From Porphyra umbilicalis (taxonomy: Eukaryota > Rhodophyta > Bangiophyceae > Bangiales > Bangiaceae), in contig KV918903.1 in the NCBI GenBank assembly GCA_002049455.2, positions 122,444-186,443 on the forward strand: a stretch of 64,000 bases of DNA, given 5' to 3'. Numbering within the stretch: position 1 is the stretch's first letter; each line of letters starts with the position of its first letter. Both the position numbers and the translations under genes were made by a program. Shown here in pieces: positions 30,453-40,913 of the stretch. Below the pieces are notes generated by a model, which saw only the letters and a list, made by a program, of their open reading frames with translations, made no database searches and had not been told where the DNA came from.

Positions 30453-31179
30453 TGTGACAACACGCTCAGTCCACCCCACCCAGTTGGGGGGAGGGCGAGC
30501 CAAACTGTGTCGCCTTGTAGTCCTGTCGCGGAATACCCGCCACAAAAGAAAAACCCGAAGAGCACACTCGCACGGCGTCGACCGGGGGAAGGCGCCCCGA
30601 GCGACGAACCGAGTTGTGTGACCGGAGGTTTACTTGCCCAGGTCGAAGGCCTCGAGGCGACACTAGCGCCTCACCCTCTCATCCCATTCGTTCCTCTCGG
30701 ACCCTCGGAAAACCCTTTTCAGACACCCTCGAAGGACTCTCGGAAAACCCTCCTCAGACACCCTCAAAGGACAATCGGAAAACCCTCCTCAGACAGCCTC
30801 AAAAGACACTCGGAAAACCCCCCTCTCAGGGCCCACGGGGCCCAAAACCCGGATGACGACCGAGGCTTCGAATACCGCCTTGAGTAGAGGCGGGGGAAGG
30901 GTGCTACGTGACGCCCTCGCGGCTCCCCGGGGTCAGGGGCGCGGAGTATTATCAGTCGGTAATCCAAGTCGAGTTTACACAATCTCAAGCCCTTGAGTAG
31001 GGGCCCGCTCGAGGGGGTTACGAGTCCCAGGGGAGTAATGGGATTGCGGTTGTGGTTGGTGACCCATGAGGTGATCACAATTGGCTTGCCAACAAAACAA
31101 TTTGAAATAAGCGGTAGTGGGGCATATTTCCGGGGAATCTAGTTTCCCGAGTGTGAGGGCCATGTGATGGTTCGTCACA
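30453..31179 (-). repeat. G1 3' LTR
   Basis: 727 bp, TGTGACAACACGCTC...GTCACA. It contains a 35-bp tandem array (30,699-30,835, about 3.7 units of GGACCCTCGGAAAACCCTCC plus TCAGACACCCTCGAA), which may serve as an enhancer. The copy number matches the 5' LTR at 52,984-53,117. Confidence 0.9.
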
Positions 31180-31191
31180 TTTGCTCCTTCT
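31180..31191 (-). promoter_or_regulatory. G1 polypurine tract
   Basis: The minus strand reads AGAAGGAGCAAA directly before the LTR TGTGAC. This fixes the LTR at 30,453-31,179 as the 3' LTR. Confidence 0.7.
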
Positions 31192-31238
31192 AAAGGGGTC
31201 GCCGTCCCGGCGGCCCAGAGCCAGGGAGGTGGGCCCGC

Positions 31239-33391
31239 ATGAGTGTGGCGGCCGGTCAGGACGGCTTGCCGCCGGGCCTTCCAGTGTGGGGCCCGGGTGC
31301 TGCCTCGGTCCTCGCCAGCGGAGGCCGCCCCGGATCGTGGGGGCGCCCATGCCGGGGCAAGGGGGTACGCGCCGTCCCCGTACGACGGACACGGCGGCGG
31401 GGGCCACGGGTGGGGCCGCGTGTCCGGGGCGGGCCCGCTAACCGTGCCCGGTGGGCCAACAGGGGAGGTGCCCAGTATGGCACCCCCGCCGCTTCCCCAC
31501 CCGGGGGGCTGTCTTGCGCCCCCCCGTTACCTGTGGATAGACATCCAGGGGGGGTCGCCCGCGGGGCGAGGGCTGAAGGGGCCCGGGGAACGGGCCCCTG
31601 TCCGCACGCAGGGGCTCATAAACACGGGGTAGGCGGGGGACTGACGAGGAGGCCGTTCACTACCAGCCGTCACCGTTCCTCTGCACTGCTACTCGAGTTG
31701 AGAGCCCCCCATCGTCCCTATGTGCGCCGGGTGCTTCTCTCCCCATTGCCATCCCGCTCGCCGTACCCTCTACCCGGGCGCAACGGCTATGGCTTCCTTG
31801 CAATCAACGGCAGTGGCGCCGACCGAGGAGATGGCTTGCCCAAGTGCGAGGCGCGCCATGCCGGCGCCGAGTGGGACGCCGGCGTCGGCTACGGCCAAGT
31901 CGGGCAGCTCCGCGGCGGGGTTTCCGCGGGTGGGCGGGGCTTCGAGTAGAACGGACGACCCCAGGACCAAGGGCTTGACGGCGGCCACCCCACGGGCTCG
32001 CGAGGCGGCGGCGTCTGCACCTTGGACGCAGGCCGGCGCCACCAAGTCAACTGGTGCAGCCGTGCCGGCGTCATGACTCAAGGCAGCCCGCCGGTCGCGC
32101 CAGGCCAACGGTGCGCCCCCGAGCCAGGAGTCCTCGTCGGCGAGGAGTCAAGGGACTCAACCGCCGCCGCCCCCCCGCCGGTGCAAGTCTACGGCAGGGT
32201 CGGCGTCGGCCTTTCGCGCGTCAAGTGCGGCGACGCGGTCGGCTGGCGAGGACGCCGCCGGGCCCCTTGCGGCGGCGGCGTGCGTGCCGCTGCCGCCCAG
32301 CCGGCCGGGCACTCCCCTGGCGGCTGAGGCGGCCCCGGGCGAGGCGGGGTATGCCCCATGGAGCAGGAGTCCCCCCTGCTGGTGTTGCGCCGGGGTCGCC
32401 TCCCGGCAGTGGAGGAGGCGGGGCTCTTGGGGCCGGAGGCGTTGGTCCAGTGGACGCCCCCGGCAGTCTGCAGTAAGATGGGGGAGTGCCGCTGGCGGAC
32501 GCTTGACTCCGCGATCCCGCTGCCTAAGCAGGGCTTGGCTGGGCAGCGCTAGCTGGTGCGCCACCCCATGCAGTACAAATTGCCTGCTGGGGTGGCTGAG
32601 GACCTCCCCGCCCTACAAGAGGCGGGGGACGCGCCGTAAATAGAGCACGTGGCCGTGCGCCTGTCCAACTTCTTGGACGGGGTCACCACCAACGACGTGC
32701 CGCCCGTCGTTGCGTGGGAGTGGGCGTGGTCCGACCTCCCGTACTTGGGGTTCGGGGACTCCCACTTCAAGCAACAGGACGCCCGCACGGAGCACCGGGT
32801 GCAGGAGGCGTCGGGCATCCTGGTGCGGGCCTCTCAAGTGGAGAGCTCCCAGGTCCACACCTCGCCGCGGCGGGCATACTCAGTCCCGAAGCCGTCCTGG
32901 TGGTCGGCAAAGGAGGTGCCCTTCGGGTTCTCGGCCGGATGTCGCGCTCAGTGGCCTACTTTGGCACTACGCCCCGCCGGGAAGAGTCTACCCCGGCGGC
33001 GGCCATCCTCGCGACCCAGTTGGTGCTGGAGGTGATGGGGGTGTGGTATGCTTCCGCCCTTCCCGAGAGGTTCCTCTGGTATCTGCCAGCCGCCATAGCG
33101 GGGCGTCTGATGCGGCTCCGGCTCGCCAACGTGGCGGAGGGGGCGGACCTTGACGCTCATGCGTACCTCAGCGAGTTGCTGGACCTCCACCAGTCCTTTG
33201 ACCGGGAGGCAGCCGGGCCCTATCTGGCCCGTCGCGTTGGCGGAAAGAAGTGCGAGGCGCCTCAGGCGTTTGTTTACTGTAACACACGCCTGTGGGCCGG
33301 GCGCATAGGCCTCCGGGTGGGCCTGGGTGACCGGGCTCACCCCTACTCTGCGGGGGTAATGGCGACGTCGCCCCCGCCCGACTCGGGCTGA
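31239..33391 (+). pseudogene. Unidentified antisense ORF of G1, frameshifted
   Basis: Plus-strand coding-like sequence, opposite to gag-pol, between the G1 3' LTR and the end of pol. Candidate starts are ATG 31,239 and ATG 31,789 (MASLQSTAVAPTEEMACPSA, Ala/Pro/Ser-rich). Open pieces continue in frame +3 at 32,358-33,035 (SNFLDGVTTNDVPPVVAWEW, SDLPYLGFGDSHFKQQDAR) and in frame +2 to 33,391 (QLVLEVMGVWYASALPERFL; DAHAYLSELLDLHQSFDREA). These have natural amino-acid balance with many aromatic and aliphatic residues, unlike shadow frames. Stops at about 32,550 and 32,640 and at least two frameshifts break it. No family recognised. Confidence 0.45.
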
Positions 33392-34288
33392 GGTGCGCCG
33401 GGGGCAAGTGCCCCCCAGCAGCGCAAGCGCACCCGAGGTACTGCCCAGCGCCCCCCTGCTCGTAAGGGCGCTGTCCGGCGGACCACCCGGGCGGGGGCGT
33501 CCCCCGTGGGCCGGTCGGGCCGTTTGACGTTTGCCCCGCCGGGGGTGCCGTACTACCCGCCCCTTGGGGCGGGGCAGAGCCTCAGCTGGGGGCTTCTCAC
33601 CCCGCGGTGCGCCCGCGCCTTAGCGACCACCAACCCAAGTGCGGCGGGGGCGCTTAGGGCTGTCCATGGGTAGGTGACAGTTGCCTCCCTGGTGCACACC
33701 CTGGTATGGGTTACCAGGGGGGCGGGGGCCGTACTGCGGGACTCTTCGTCCCCTCGGTCTGCGTGAGCCATTCAGTTCTTGTTGGACACCACCTCACAGG
33801 CCATTGGGTACCAGATGGCCTCCCGCTTGCAGGGGTACGGCCAGCGGGTGGCGGCTGGGCCCGCGGCGGCGGGGCCTGCGGGGGCTTCGGCGGGCGAAGG
33901 CTCCAGTCGGGCCCCGTACGGCGGAGAGCCTGCTGGCTCGGCCGCGCACTACCATGGTGGCGGCTACCCTTCCTCCGCTTCAGGGTACGACGTGGCGGGG
34001 GCGGCACCGAGTAGGGTGCCGCCCTCGTCGTGGGGGCCGGGCCCCTGGGACCGGGGGTCGGCCCAGGAGTTCCCTGGGGGCCGCTTGGGTGACGACCAGT
34101 TCGATGGGTTCGTCCGCGACGACCGCCTGCACTCGCCGGGTACGGAGTAGGTACCCTGGTTCGAGTGGGGCGCCGGGGCGCTGAGTTATGGGTAGCCCGG
34201 CCCCCAGGGTGCTTGTTCCTTGTTGGATTGGATCTTTTGTCGGGGGTATCTGCGAGGGGTCCCCCGTACTGGAGGGTGTATAGTTGTA
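33392..34288 (+). pseudogene. Second antisense ORF segment of G1 (123 aa plus remnants)
   Basis: 33,779-34,150 is open: MLDTTSQAIGYQMASRLQGY, then Gly/Ala-rich, ending DDQFDGFVRDDRLHSPGTE. 33,392-33,778 holds Pro/Arg-rich remnants in other frames. It may be the C-terminal part of the preceding antisense protein. 34,151-34,288 has no ORF. Function unknown. Confidence 0.35.
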
Positions 34289-34355
34289 TTATACCCTTCT
34301 TCTCATCGTGAGCCGGTGCCGCGCAAAGTGCTGGCGGACCTTGTCAGCCGTGAGG
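34289..34355 (-). pseudogene. C-terminal tail of the G1 chromodomain integrase
   Basis: The minus strand reads LTADKVRQHFARHRLTMRRR and ends at TAA 34,291-34,289. It continues the chromodomain-like segment at 40,266-40,400 after removal of Copia-2, so the true end of G1 pol is here. Confidence 0.7.
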
Positions 34356-34432
34356 TGTTGAACTGGTGATGTTCAGCTCCCCAGGCCAGTCACACCGGTC
34401 ATGTGGCGTAGTTGGTTATCGACCTTTTAACA
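34356..34432 (+). repeat. Copia-2 5' LTR (77 bp)
   Basis: Contains TGGCGTAGTTGG at 34,404-34,415, a good tRNA A-box match in the sense direction, just upstream of the PBS. It is homologous to the mini-LTR at 51,881-51,967, sharing TGTTGAACT and ACACCGGT-N2-TGTGGC. Confidence 0.85.
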
Positions 34433-34446
34433 GGTTATGGGCCCAG
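34433..34446 (+). promoter_or_regulatory. Copia-2 primer-binding site
   Basis: GGTTATGGGCCCAG follows the LTR without a gap. It is complementary to the initiator tRNA-Met anticodon arm, and identical to the site used by the Copia-1 and Copia-B families although the proteins differ. Confidence 0.9.
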
Positions 34447-34589
34447 CTGTCGCTGGTGGTAACCGTCGTCTTTCCTGCGGTCGCTGGTGAGACGACGTCG
34501 CTGGGATCGCGGTGTGTTCCGGCGTTAGGCGGGCTTGTTCTGCTCCCTACGTTGTTAGTGCGGCGCTGTCCGGCGCCGAGGTCGTCAAC

Positions 34590-35341
34590 ATGGCAGACCA
34601 CGGCCGCTATTGCCGCCCTCGGTTTGCGCAGCTGGATGACGACTACAAGGTGTGGGCAGCGTACCAGCGTGCCCAGCTCAAGAAGGAGAAGCTCCGGGCG
34701 GCGGTCGTGACGGACCGACCGGCATCTTCGTCCGACGACAAGAAGTCCGACCCGGTGGTCGACGAGTGGGACGCCATGAACGAGGCGGCGCAGGCGACCA
34801 TCCAGATGTCGGTCAAGCTCGTGCACCTCAACACGGTCACGTCGTGGACACGGCCAAAGAGGCGTGGGACGCGCTCAAGGTCATGTTCGAGGCGCGAGAC
34901 AACGCGCAGCTGCTGCGGCTCATGGACGAGCTGAGCAGCCTCAAGAAGGGCGGCGACGAGAACATCATCAAGTTTGCGTCGCGCGCCAAGATGCTCCGGG
35001 ACGAGCTCGCCATGCTCGGAAACCCGGTGGCCGACAACACGCTTGCGCTGCGTGTCCTGATAGAGCTCCCGGCAGAGTACGGGATGCTCAGGACGGTGTT
35101 GAAGAACAAGGACACTAAGCTCATCATGTCGGACGTCACGGCTAAGCTGCTTCAAGTCGAGCAACGGAGCATTTCTGTCGGCAATTCCAAGCCTTCTGGC
35201 AGTGTCAAGGCACAAGCCTTTGCGGCAGCGGCGCCTAAGAGGCGGTTTGACAAAAAGTCGGTCGTGTGCTACTACTGCAACAAGAAGGGACACATGCAGC
35301 CCGACGGCCACAAGAATAAGGCGGACGAGGCCAAGTGTTAG
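34590..35341 (+). pseudogene. Copia-2 Gag
   Basis: Starts MADHGRYCRPRFAQLDDDYK. A frameshift near 34,840-34,850 moves to the frame with DTAKEAWDALKVMFEARDNA and VLIELPAEYGMLRTVLKNKD, typical copia Gag. It ends in a knuckle CYYCNKKGHMQPDG whose last Cys codon is GGC (Gly). A TAG at 35,339-35,341 follows AKC, and the same frame continues into protease. The TAG may be a mutation or a Gag stop. Confidence 0.85.
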
Positions 35342-36337
35342 GGCAAGCCCGGCAGTGGTGGCCGTGAAGGCGGCCACGGCGGCGGGCCTCACGCGGGTGC
35401 CGCTCTGGCCTACACTGCTTCTACTGGTAATACCGGGAGCAGCAAGGCTCGCGGAGGCTCCCTGTGTTCACATACTTGGGTGCTCGACTCCGGCGCAACA
35501 AACCACATGGCCGCTGGGGATGAGGGCCTCACCGTCCGGACGGCGGGAAGCGGGGCCGAGGTCACCTTGGCCAACGGCGAAAAGGTACCCATCAAGGGGC
35601 ACGGCCACGTCTCCATGGACGTTGGCAAGGGCAAAAACAAGACGCGCATGGTGCTCGGGGAGGCCATGCTCATGCAGGACCTGACCAGCAACCTGCTCTT
35701 GTTTCGAGCGGTTGACCGCAATCGTGGTGCGGTAGTGTTCGTCGACAACGCCTGTTACATCCTCAGCGACGGGGATGCCGTCCATTCGAGCGGAGTGCTC
35801 GACAAGGCGTCCATTGTCGGCAAGGTCAACGACCTGGAGCAGAACGTGCTCAAGGTCATGCCGGTCAAGGCGTCGGCGTGCGCGGCATCGACGCGCATCG
35901 CTGTAGAGGCGGAGCTTTGGCATCGTCTGTTCAACCACTTGGGGTTGGAGATCCTCAAGCGGGCGGCCACAATGGTCGACGACATGCCGTCGCCAGTGGC
36001 AGACGCCAAGCGCGTCATTGGCACGGTGTGTGTGCCGTGTGTGGACGGCAAGATGGTTCAGTCGCCCAGCCCCCGCTCGTCGACAGCGACAACCAAGTGC
36101 GAACTGGTGCACACCGAGTGTGGTGGCCCACTCACTGAGTCGCTGGGTGGCTCCCTCTACTTTTTGACGGCGCTGGAGGACTCAACGGGGTTTAATTACG
36201 GCTACGCCTATCAAGATAAAGGGGATGGCGCCGGAGGTGCTCAAGACGCGCATCAAGCAGCTTGTGACGCTGACGGGCGTGAACGTGAAGCGTCTCCGTC
36301 ACGACGGTGCAAAGGAGTACGTCACGAACGATCTTAA
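35342..36337 (+). pseudogene. Copia-2 protease and N-terminal integrase
   Basis: Same frame as Gag after the TAG. A Gly-rich linker, then the protease motif WVLDSGATNHMAAG at about 35,480, which is canonical (DSGA intact). The GAG-pre-integrase zinc site (ELWHRLFNHLGLEILKRA, with Cys pair CVPC) and the first integrase Asp region (CELVHTECGGPLTE, where the expected Asp reads Glu) follow. A frameshift near 36,220 ends it. Confidence 0.85.
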
Positions 36338-37958
36338 GGCGTGGTACGAGGAAAAGGGCACCACTTCTGCGATGACGGCGCCGTACAAGGCGCAGCAGAA
36401 CGGCAAGGCGGAGCGGGTGAACCGCACGCTGATGGAGCGCCTGCGTCCTGCCCTGCTTGACGACCGCGCGAAGGAAGAGCTGTGGGCCGAGGCGTTGGTC
36501 TCGGTTGTCCATGTGCTCAACCGATCTCCCAAGGCGGGGCTCGATGTGACGCCGCTCGAGGCGCTGACGGGTCGACGCCCCAACGTCGCGGGATTCCGCG
36601 TTTAGGGGAGTCGGGCGTGGCCGCTCAAGCCGAATAAGCAGCAGCGCAAGCTGGAGCCGAGGACCGACGTCGGCCGCTTTGTCGGCTACACTGTCCGTGG
36701 CAAGGCCTACTGCATCCTCGATGACGAGACAAACCAAGTCTTCGAGCGTCGGGACGTGCTGATGGAGGAAAATTCAGCGAAGGTCGAGACGTCAGCAGTC
36801 GGGTCAAGCGCTGGTCCCCGGCTGACTGCGGAATATGACGGCGACAAGGAAGGCGCCACGGAAGGGGCAATGGACATGCTCGGCGCAGAAGGCGGGCGAG
36901 AGGACGAGTACTCCCCCGACGACACCTCTGACAGCGACAACGAAGTCGGTCCTCCTTCCTTCGCTGGCGATAGCCAGGAGGAGGACGAGGACGGCGTCGG
37001 TAGCTCGACACCCGCAGCTGCTCAAGCACCTGCGGCCAGTGACAGCATCACACAGGGGCCTCGTCGCTCGAAGCGCAATCCAGCTCCCAAGGTAACATGG
37101 TGGGAGAAGGTACCCAAGGCGTACCTGGCAAGCGGTAACGCTTCCGCGGCTGAGGCGGGCTGGTACCTGCACAATGCGCCTGCAAACGAGAAGGAGGCGC
37201 GCGCTGGTCCTGACTGGCCGCTGTGGAAGCAGGCCATTGAGGAGGAGGTGGCGGCACACAAGCAGTTTGGCACCTGGTCCAAGACCAAGGGGAACAACAA
37301 GAATCACAAGGCAATCAAGACGCGGTTCGTGTTCAACATCAAGCAAGACGCGGAAGGCAAGCTGACGCGCTACGACGCTCGACTCGTGGCCCAAGGGTTC
37401 AACCAGGTGCCCGGACGAGACTTTGACGAGACGTGGGCTCCGGTACCCAACACGGCCACGACACGTGCTCTCTTTGCTGTGGCGGCAGCCATGAGCTGGG
37501 AGATTCACTATGTCGACGTCAAGACAGCCTTCCTCAACGCCAAGATGGAGAAGGAGATGTACATAAAACTCCCCGTCGGTGTCGAACCGGAGGGGCTGGA
37601 GGAGATGTGTCAGCTTGACCTCGCGCTCTACAGGACAAAGCAGGCGGGGCGGCTGTGGGGCATCAAGCTTGACAAAGAGCTCAAAGAGATGGGGGCGGTC
37701 CGGTCCAAGGTGGACCCGTGCCTCTATGAGTGGCACCACCCCGTGCACGGGTGCATCGTTATCCTCGTGAACGTCGACGACCTGATCGTGGCGGGCGAGA
37801 AGCTGGCTGGGGTCGAGGCCGTCAAGCGCTTCGTTTCTGCCACGTTTGAGGTGCGCCACATAAGGGAAGTCAGGGACTTTATTGGCATGAAGGTCATGCG
37901 CATCCGGGCGGCCAAAACTCTGACGTTGACGAACCGGGGCACACCGCCACGCTGCTGA
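36225..37958 (+). pseudogene. Copia-2 integrase C-terminus and reverse transcriptase
   Basis: LRHDGAKEYVTNDLKAWYEE and QQNGKAERVNRTLMERLRPA give the second Asp and the Glu of the integrase core. TAG at 36,603-36,605 stands where copia integrases have Trp (RVWGSRAW-like). The frame then continues through an acidic linker to RT: QGFNQVPGRDFDETWAPVPN, KTAFLNAKMEKEMYIKLP, and the active site read as NVDD (YVDD expected). A frameshift near 37,938 ends it. Confidence 0.85.
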
Positions 37959-37969
37959 AGGCGTTTGGA

Positions 37970-38767
37970 ATGGACAAGGCGACGCCGAACAAGACGCCGA
38001 TGGCGTCGGGAGTCAAGTTGACCAAGACAGAGGAGGGCCTGCTGCCAGACGGCAACCGTTACGCCGAGTTGGTCGGCTCCCTCCTCTACCTGTCTACCAC
38101 GACGAGGCCAGATATCGCCTTTGCCGTGGGAGTGCTGTCGCACTTCATGTCCTGCCCTGAGGAGGACCACATACGCGCGGCCAAAGGGGTTCTACGCTAC
38201 CTGTGCGGGACGACTCGCCTGGGTGTGGTCTACAGCGGCAGCGAGCCGCTGCAGGAGTTTGTCGACGCCGACTGGGCCGGCGACATCGACGGTCGTCGGT
38301 CGACAACCGGCTACGTCTTCACCTGCAATGGCGGGGCGATTGCGTGCGCAAGTAAGCGCCAGTCGACCGTGGCCACCTCGACGGCCGAGGCCGAGTACGT
38401 GGCCGCCGCAATGGCGACCAAGGAGGCACTGTGGCTACGCAAGTTGCTGTCGGCTCTGGGCGTCGACGGTCGAGCTGTGGCGATGGGAGAGGACAGCCAG
38501 TCCTGCCTGGCGCTGGTCAACAACCCCGCGGCGACGGGGCGGACCAAGCATGTCGACGTCGCCTACCACATGGTTCGCGACTACCAGGCGCGCGGGGATA
38601 TGGCCTTCTACTTCCTCCGGAGTGCCGAAATGCCGGCGGATGGGCTCACTAAGCCGCTGCCGTCGCCGGCGTTCACGGCTTTCCGGGCTGCCGTCGGGGT
38701 GAATGAAGACCTGGGCGCGGTCGTGCGGGGCGCCAAGCTTGGCAACTTCCTGTTGGGGGAGTGCTGA
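37970..38767 (+). CDS. Copia-2 RNase H and pol C-terminus (265 aa)
   Basis: Open to TGA 38,765-38,767. Motifs SLLYLSTTTRPDIAFAVGVL, DADWAGDIDGRRSTTGYVFT, STAEAEYVAAAMATKEALWL and GRTKHVDVAYHMVRDYQARG are the standard copia RNase H set. The first acidic residue, the Glu and the last Asp region (MPADGLTK) are all visible, so this domain itself looks intact. It is separated from RT by a frameshift. Confidence 0.85.
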   Translation: MDKATPNKTPMASGVKLTKTEEGLLPDGNRYAELVGSLLYLSTTTRPDIAFAVGVLSHFMSCPEEDHIRAAKGVLRYLCGTTRLGVVYSGSEPLQEFVDADWAGDIDGRRSTTGYVFTCNGGAIACASKRQSTVATSTAEAEYVAAAMATKEALWLRKLLSALGVDGRAVAMGEDSQSCLALVNNPAATGRTKHVDVAYHMVRDYQARGDMAFYFLRSAEMPADGLTKPLPSPAFTAFRAAVGVNEDLGAVVRGAKLGNFLLGEC

Positions 38768-40033
38768 GGCGCCATGGCGCTACTGGAGGCGTCCAGTGGC
38801 GCAGCCCCGGTTTTGCTGCAGCGACCTCTGTCGACGTTGCTGCGGGCCGGTGCCGGCCGTGGAGGGTTGCGCCTCCATCCACTTGCTTGGAGCCGGCAAT
38901 GGGGCGCGGTTGCGCGGGGCGCCGACCAGAAGGACGGCCGGTTGGGACCGTCCTGGGGCGCTGCGGCGCCACTGGGGACGTCCAGTGGCGCAGCCGCGGG
39001 TTCGCCGTGGTCGCCCGAGTCGATTTGGTGCAATTCAATTTTGGTCGATTTTGGCCGGGAGCAGTAGGCCTACTGCTCCCACGGGTCGAGCCGATTTCCG
39101 GCCAAGTCGATGAGCCGCGTTTCCGCCCAGACTTTGCGTCAATTTTTTTCGACTTTTGGCCCGCATCTGCAGGCCTCCAGCTTCGGGCCAAGTCGGCTGG
39201 TCGGGCCCGAATCGATTTTCGTGCAAGTCGATTTTTGGTTGAATGTGGTATGGCACAGTAGGCCTACTGCTCCCTCGGGTCGAGCCGATTTTCGGCTAAG
39301 TCGCTGAGCCGCGTTTTTGGCCACAATTTGACGGGCCGCCGATGCGCCGCATCGTCTCCGTTTGAGACGCGCCCGGGTGCGCTGTACTCACCTCGACGTC
39401 TGCTTCACGTCGATGGTGATTTTGGCGATTTCGGCGCAGGTCGATTTGACTTGGCCGAACTCGGCTCGACTCGCTGGCAGCTGTAGGCCAACTGCTCCCA
39501 CCGAGTCCACCCGATTTCGGCCAAGTCGATGAGATCGACTTCGCCATTTTTTCTCGATCGCGGATGTTGGTGGAACATCTCGCACTGTGGCCGTGACGGA
39601 GCTTTCATGGCGCGGACTGTGGTGCGCTGGGGGAGTGTTGAGGCAGCCCCCCAAGCCCGCGCAGGTAAATCGGAGTTACCGCGGACTGCCTGGCTAATTA
39701 TGGGAGGACTTATGCGGTGATCGGCTTGTTTGGCTGTGCCATTGTCATGCATTGCTGTATGTGCGTGATGTAATTACTTGTACATGCATACTGAGGGCAG
39801 CTCCTTTTGGAGCTGAGCTCGGGGAGATTCTCGTGGGGTCATCGAGGGGCGTCGCGATTTGTGGGGTGGTGAGAGCATGTACCCTCCAAGGGAGGAAGCA
39901 CTGCGCTGGCGGGGGGGGCGCCGGCAGAACGTGGCGAGAGAGCCACACGGAGAGTTTGAGAGCCTGCTGGCCTCGCGCCTCAGACCGCTCTCGAGTAAAG
40001 CAACGCATCCACCCAACTACCATTCACTTCACA
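38768..40033 (+). repeat. Copia-2 3' untranslated region with internal repeats and a 24-bp palindrome
   Basis: A 45-bp unit (GCGTCCAGTGGCGCAGCC and flanks) occurs at about 38,773 and 38,958. Three larger units contain GTAGGCC(T/A)AC at 39,064, 39,258 and 39,483. The first carries a perfect 24-bp palindrome at 39,057-39,080 (GGGAGCAGTAGG and its reverse complement). No ORF with a domain; the rest is ordinary. Confidence 0.75.
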
Positions 40034-40265
40034 GGTTATTGGCCCAGCTCGTGCTGGATTTTGTTCTGAGAGGTCGCGGGTTTGAGATTCGCCACGGCTG
40101 CGCCCCAGGAGGGGGACGGAGGAATTTGCAGGAGAGGAAATTTCGAGTCGTGGGTCAGACGAGCCTGGCCCTGAGGAGCTGGGGGGAGTGTTGAACTGGT
40201 GATGGTCAGCTCCCCAGGCCAGTCACACCGGTCATGTGGCGTAGTTGGTTTTTGACCTCTCAACA
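40034..40265 (+). repeat. TRIM-like 3' end of Copia-2: second PBS, B-box, polypurine tract, LTR
   Basis: GGTTATTGGCCCAG at 40,034-40,047 repeats the PBS near the wrong end of the element, preceded by CA as if by an LTR edge. Next come a B-box-like GGTTTGAGATTC (40,079-40,090), a purine tract and the 77-bp LTR (40,189-40,265). The ~155-bp interval and its order match the mini-element at 51,881-52,132. The end of Copia-2 therefore looks like a miniature LTR element joined to a coding copia. Confidence 0.6.
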
Positions 40266-40913
40266 GGAGCTCCTCCACATTGTGCCAGGAGTCCTCCCGG
40301 GGTCCTTACCCGAACCACTTGACCTTGAGCATGAGTCGCTCCTGGTCGTCGTACCCCTGTTCGACAAAGCGGTCGAAGACAGCCCCAATCGGTTTACTGG
40401 CCGATGAGGAGATGGACCATTGATGGTACGGATTCCATCGTCACTTTTGATGGTCAGCCGACGCCCGCCGGTCTTCAAGATCTGGTAGGGTCCCAGTGTC
40501 TTGAAGACGAGTTTACCCCGCTGGTTCTCGTGGGACCTCACGAATATTCAGTCTCCAACTTTGAGGGCTTCGCAGCGAGTCTGCACGCGCTTGGCGAAGG
40601 CTCGTTTGTACCGGGCTTGTGCCTTTTCCATCGTATCTTGTACTAGGGGGATAAGGGATTCAAGGCGCTGGAGGAAATTCTTCTTGGCTCGCCCGGGGAT
40701 TACTATCTCCCCGAGGTCGGTACCCGCTGTAAGTCGCTTGAGTGCCATGGGAGTATGCCGTCGGGGATCCACGAACGCAAAAGGGATCTGCTCGGTGCTA
40801 CTATGCACTTGCGAATTGTAAGCCGTTACTACCAGGCTTAAGTATCGGGACCACGTAACTACGTGGTCACCTACGTAGTGTCGTAGTTGCTTAACTAAGG
40901 TCTTATTAAACCG
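40266..40913 (-). pseudogene. G1 integrase C-terminus and chromodomain
   Basis: HSSTEQIPFAFVDPRRHTPM with ALKVGD is the gypsy integrase C-terminal (GPY/F-like) region. Near 40,300-40,350 the minus strand reads LMLKVKWFG-stop-GPREDSWHNVEEL, a chromodomain-type end with the aromatic WFG and W-H-N-VEEL. A stop stands where Tyr is expected. Copia-2 cuts it at 40,265 and the tail resumes at 34,355. Chromodomains target gypsy integration to marked chromatin. Confidence 0.75.

Larger units (their letters stand above)
34356..40265 (+). mobile_element. Copia-2: copia element with 77-bp LTRs
   Basis: Terminal direct repeats of only 77 bp (34,356-34,432 and 40,189-40,265), TGTTGAACTGG...AACA. An initiator-tRNA-Met PBS follows the left one, and a purine tract GAGGAGCTGGGGGGAG precedes the right one. 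Gag, protease, integrase, RT and RNase H lie on plus, from a family different from Copia-1/B. It is inserted in the chromodomain of G1. The 5-bp flanks TGAGG and GGAGC are not a duplication. At least three frameshifts and two in-frame TAG codons make it inactive. Confidence 0.9.

Noticed and set aside
34351-40270. Target duplication for Copia-2
   Set aside because: TGAGG and GGAGC share only a shifted GAG; not accepted as a duplication.
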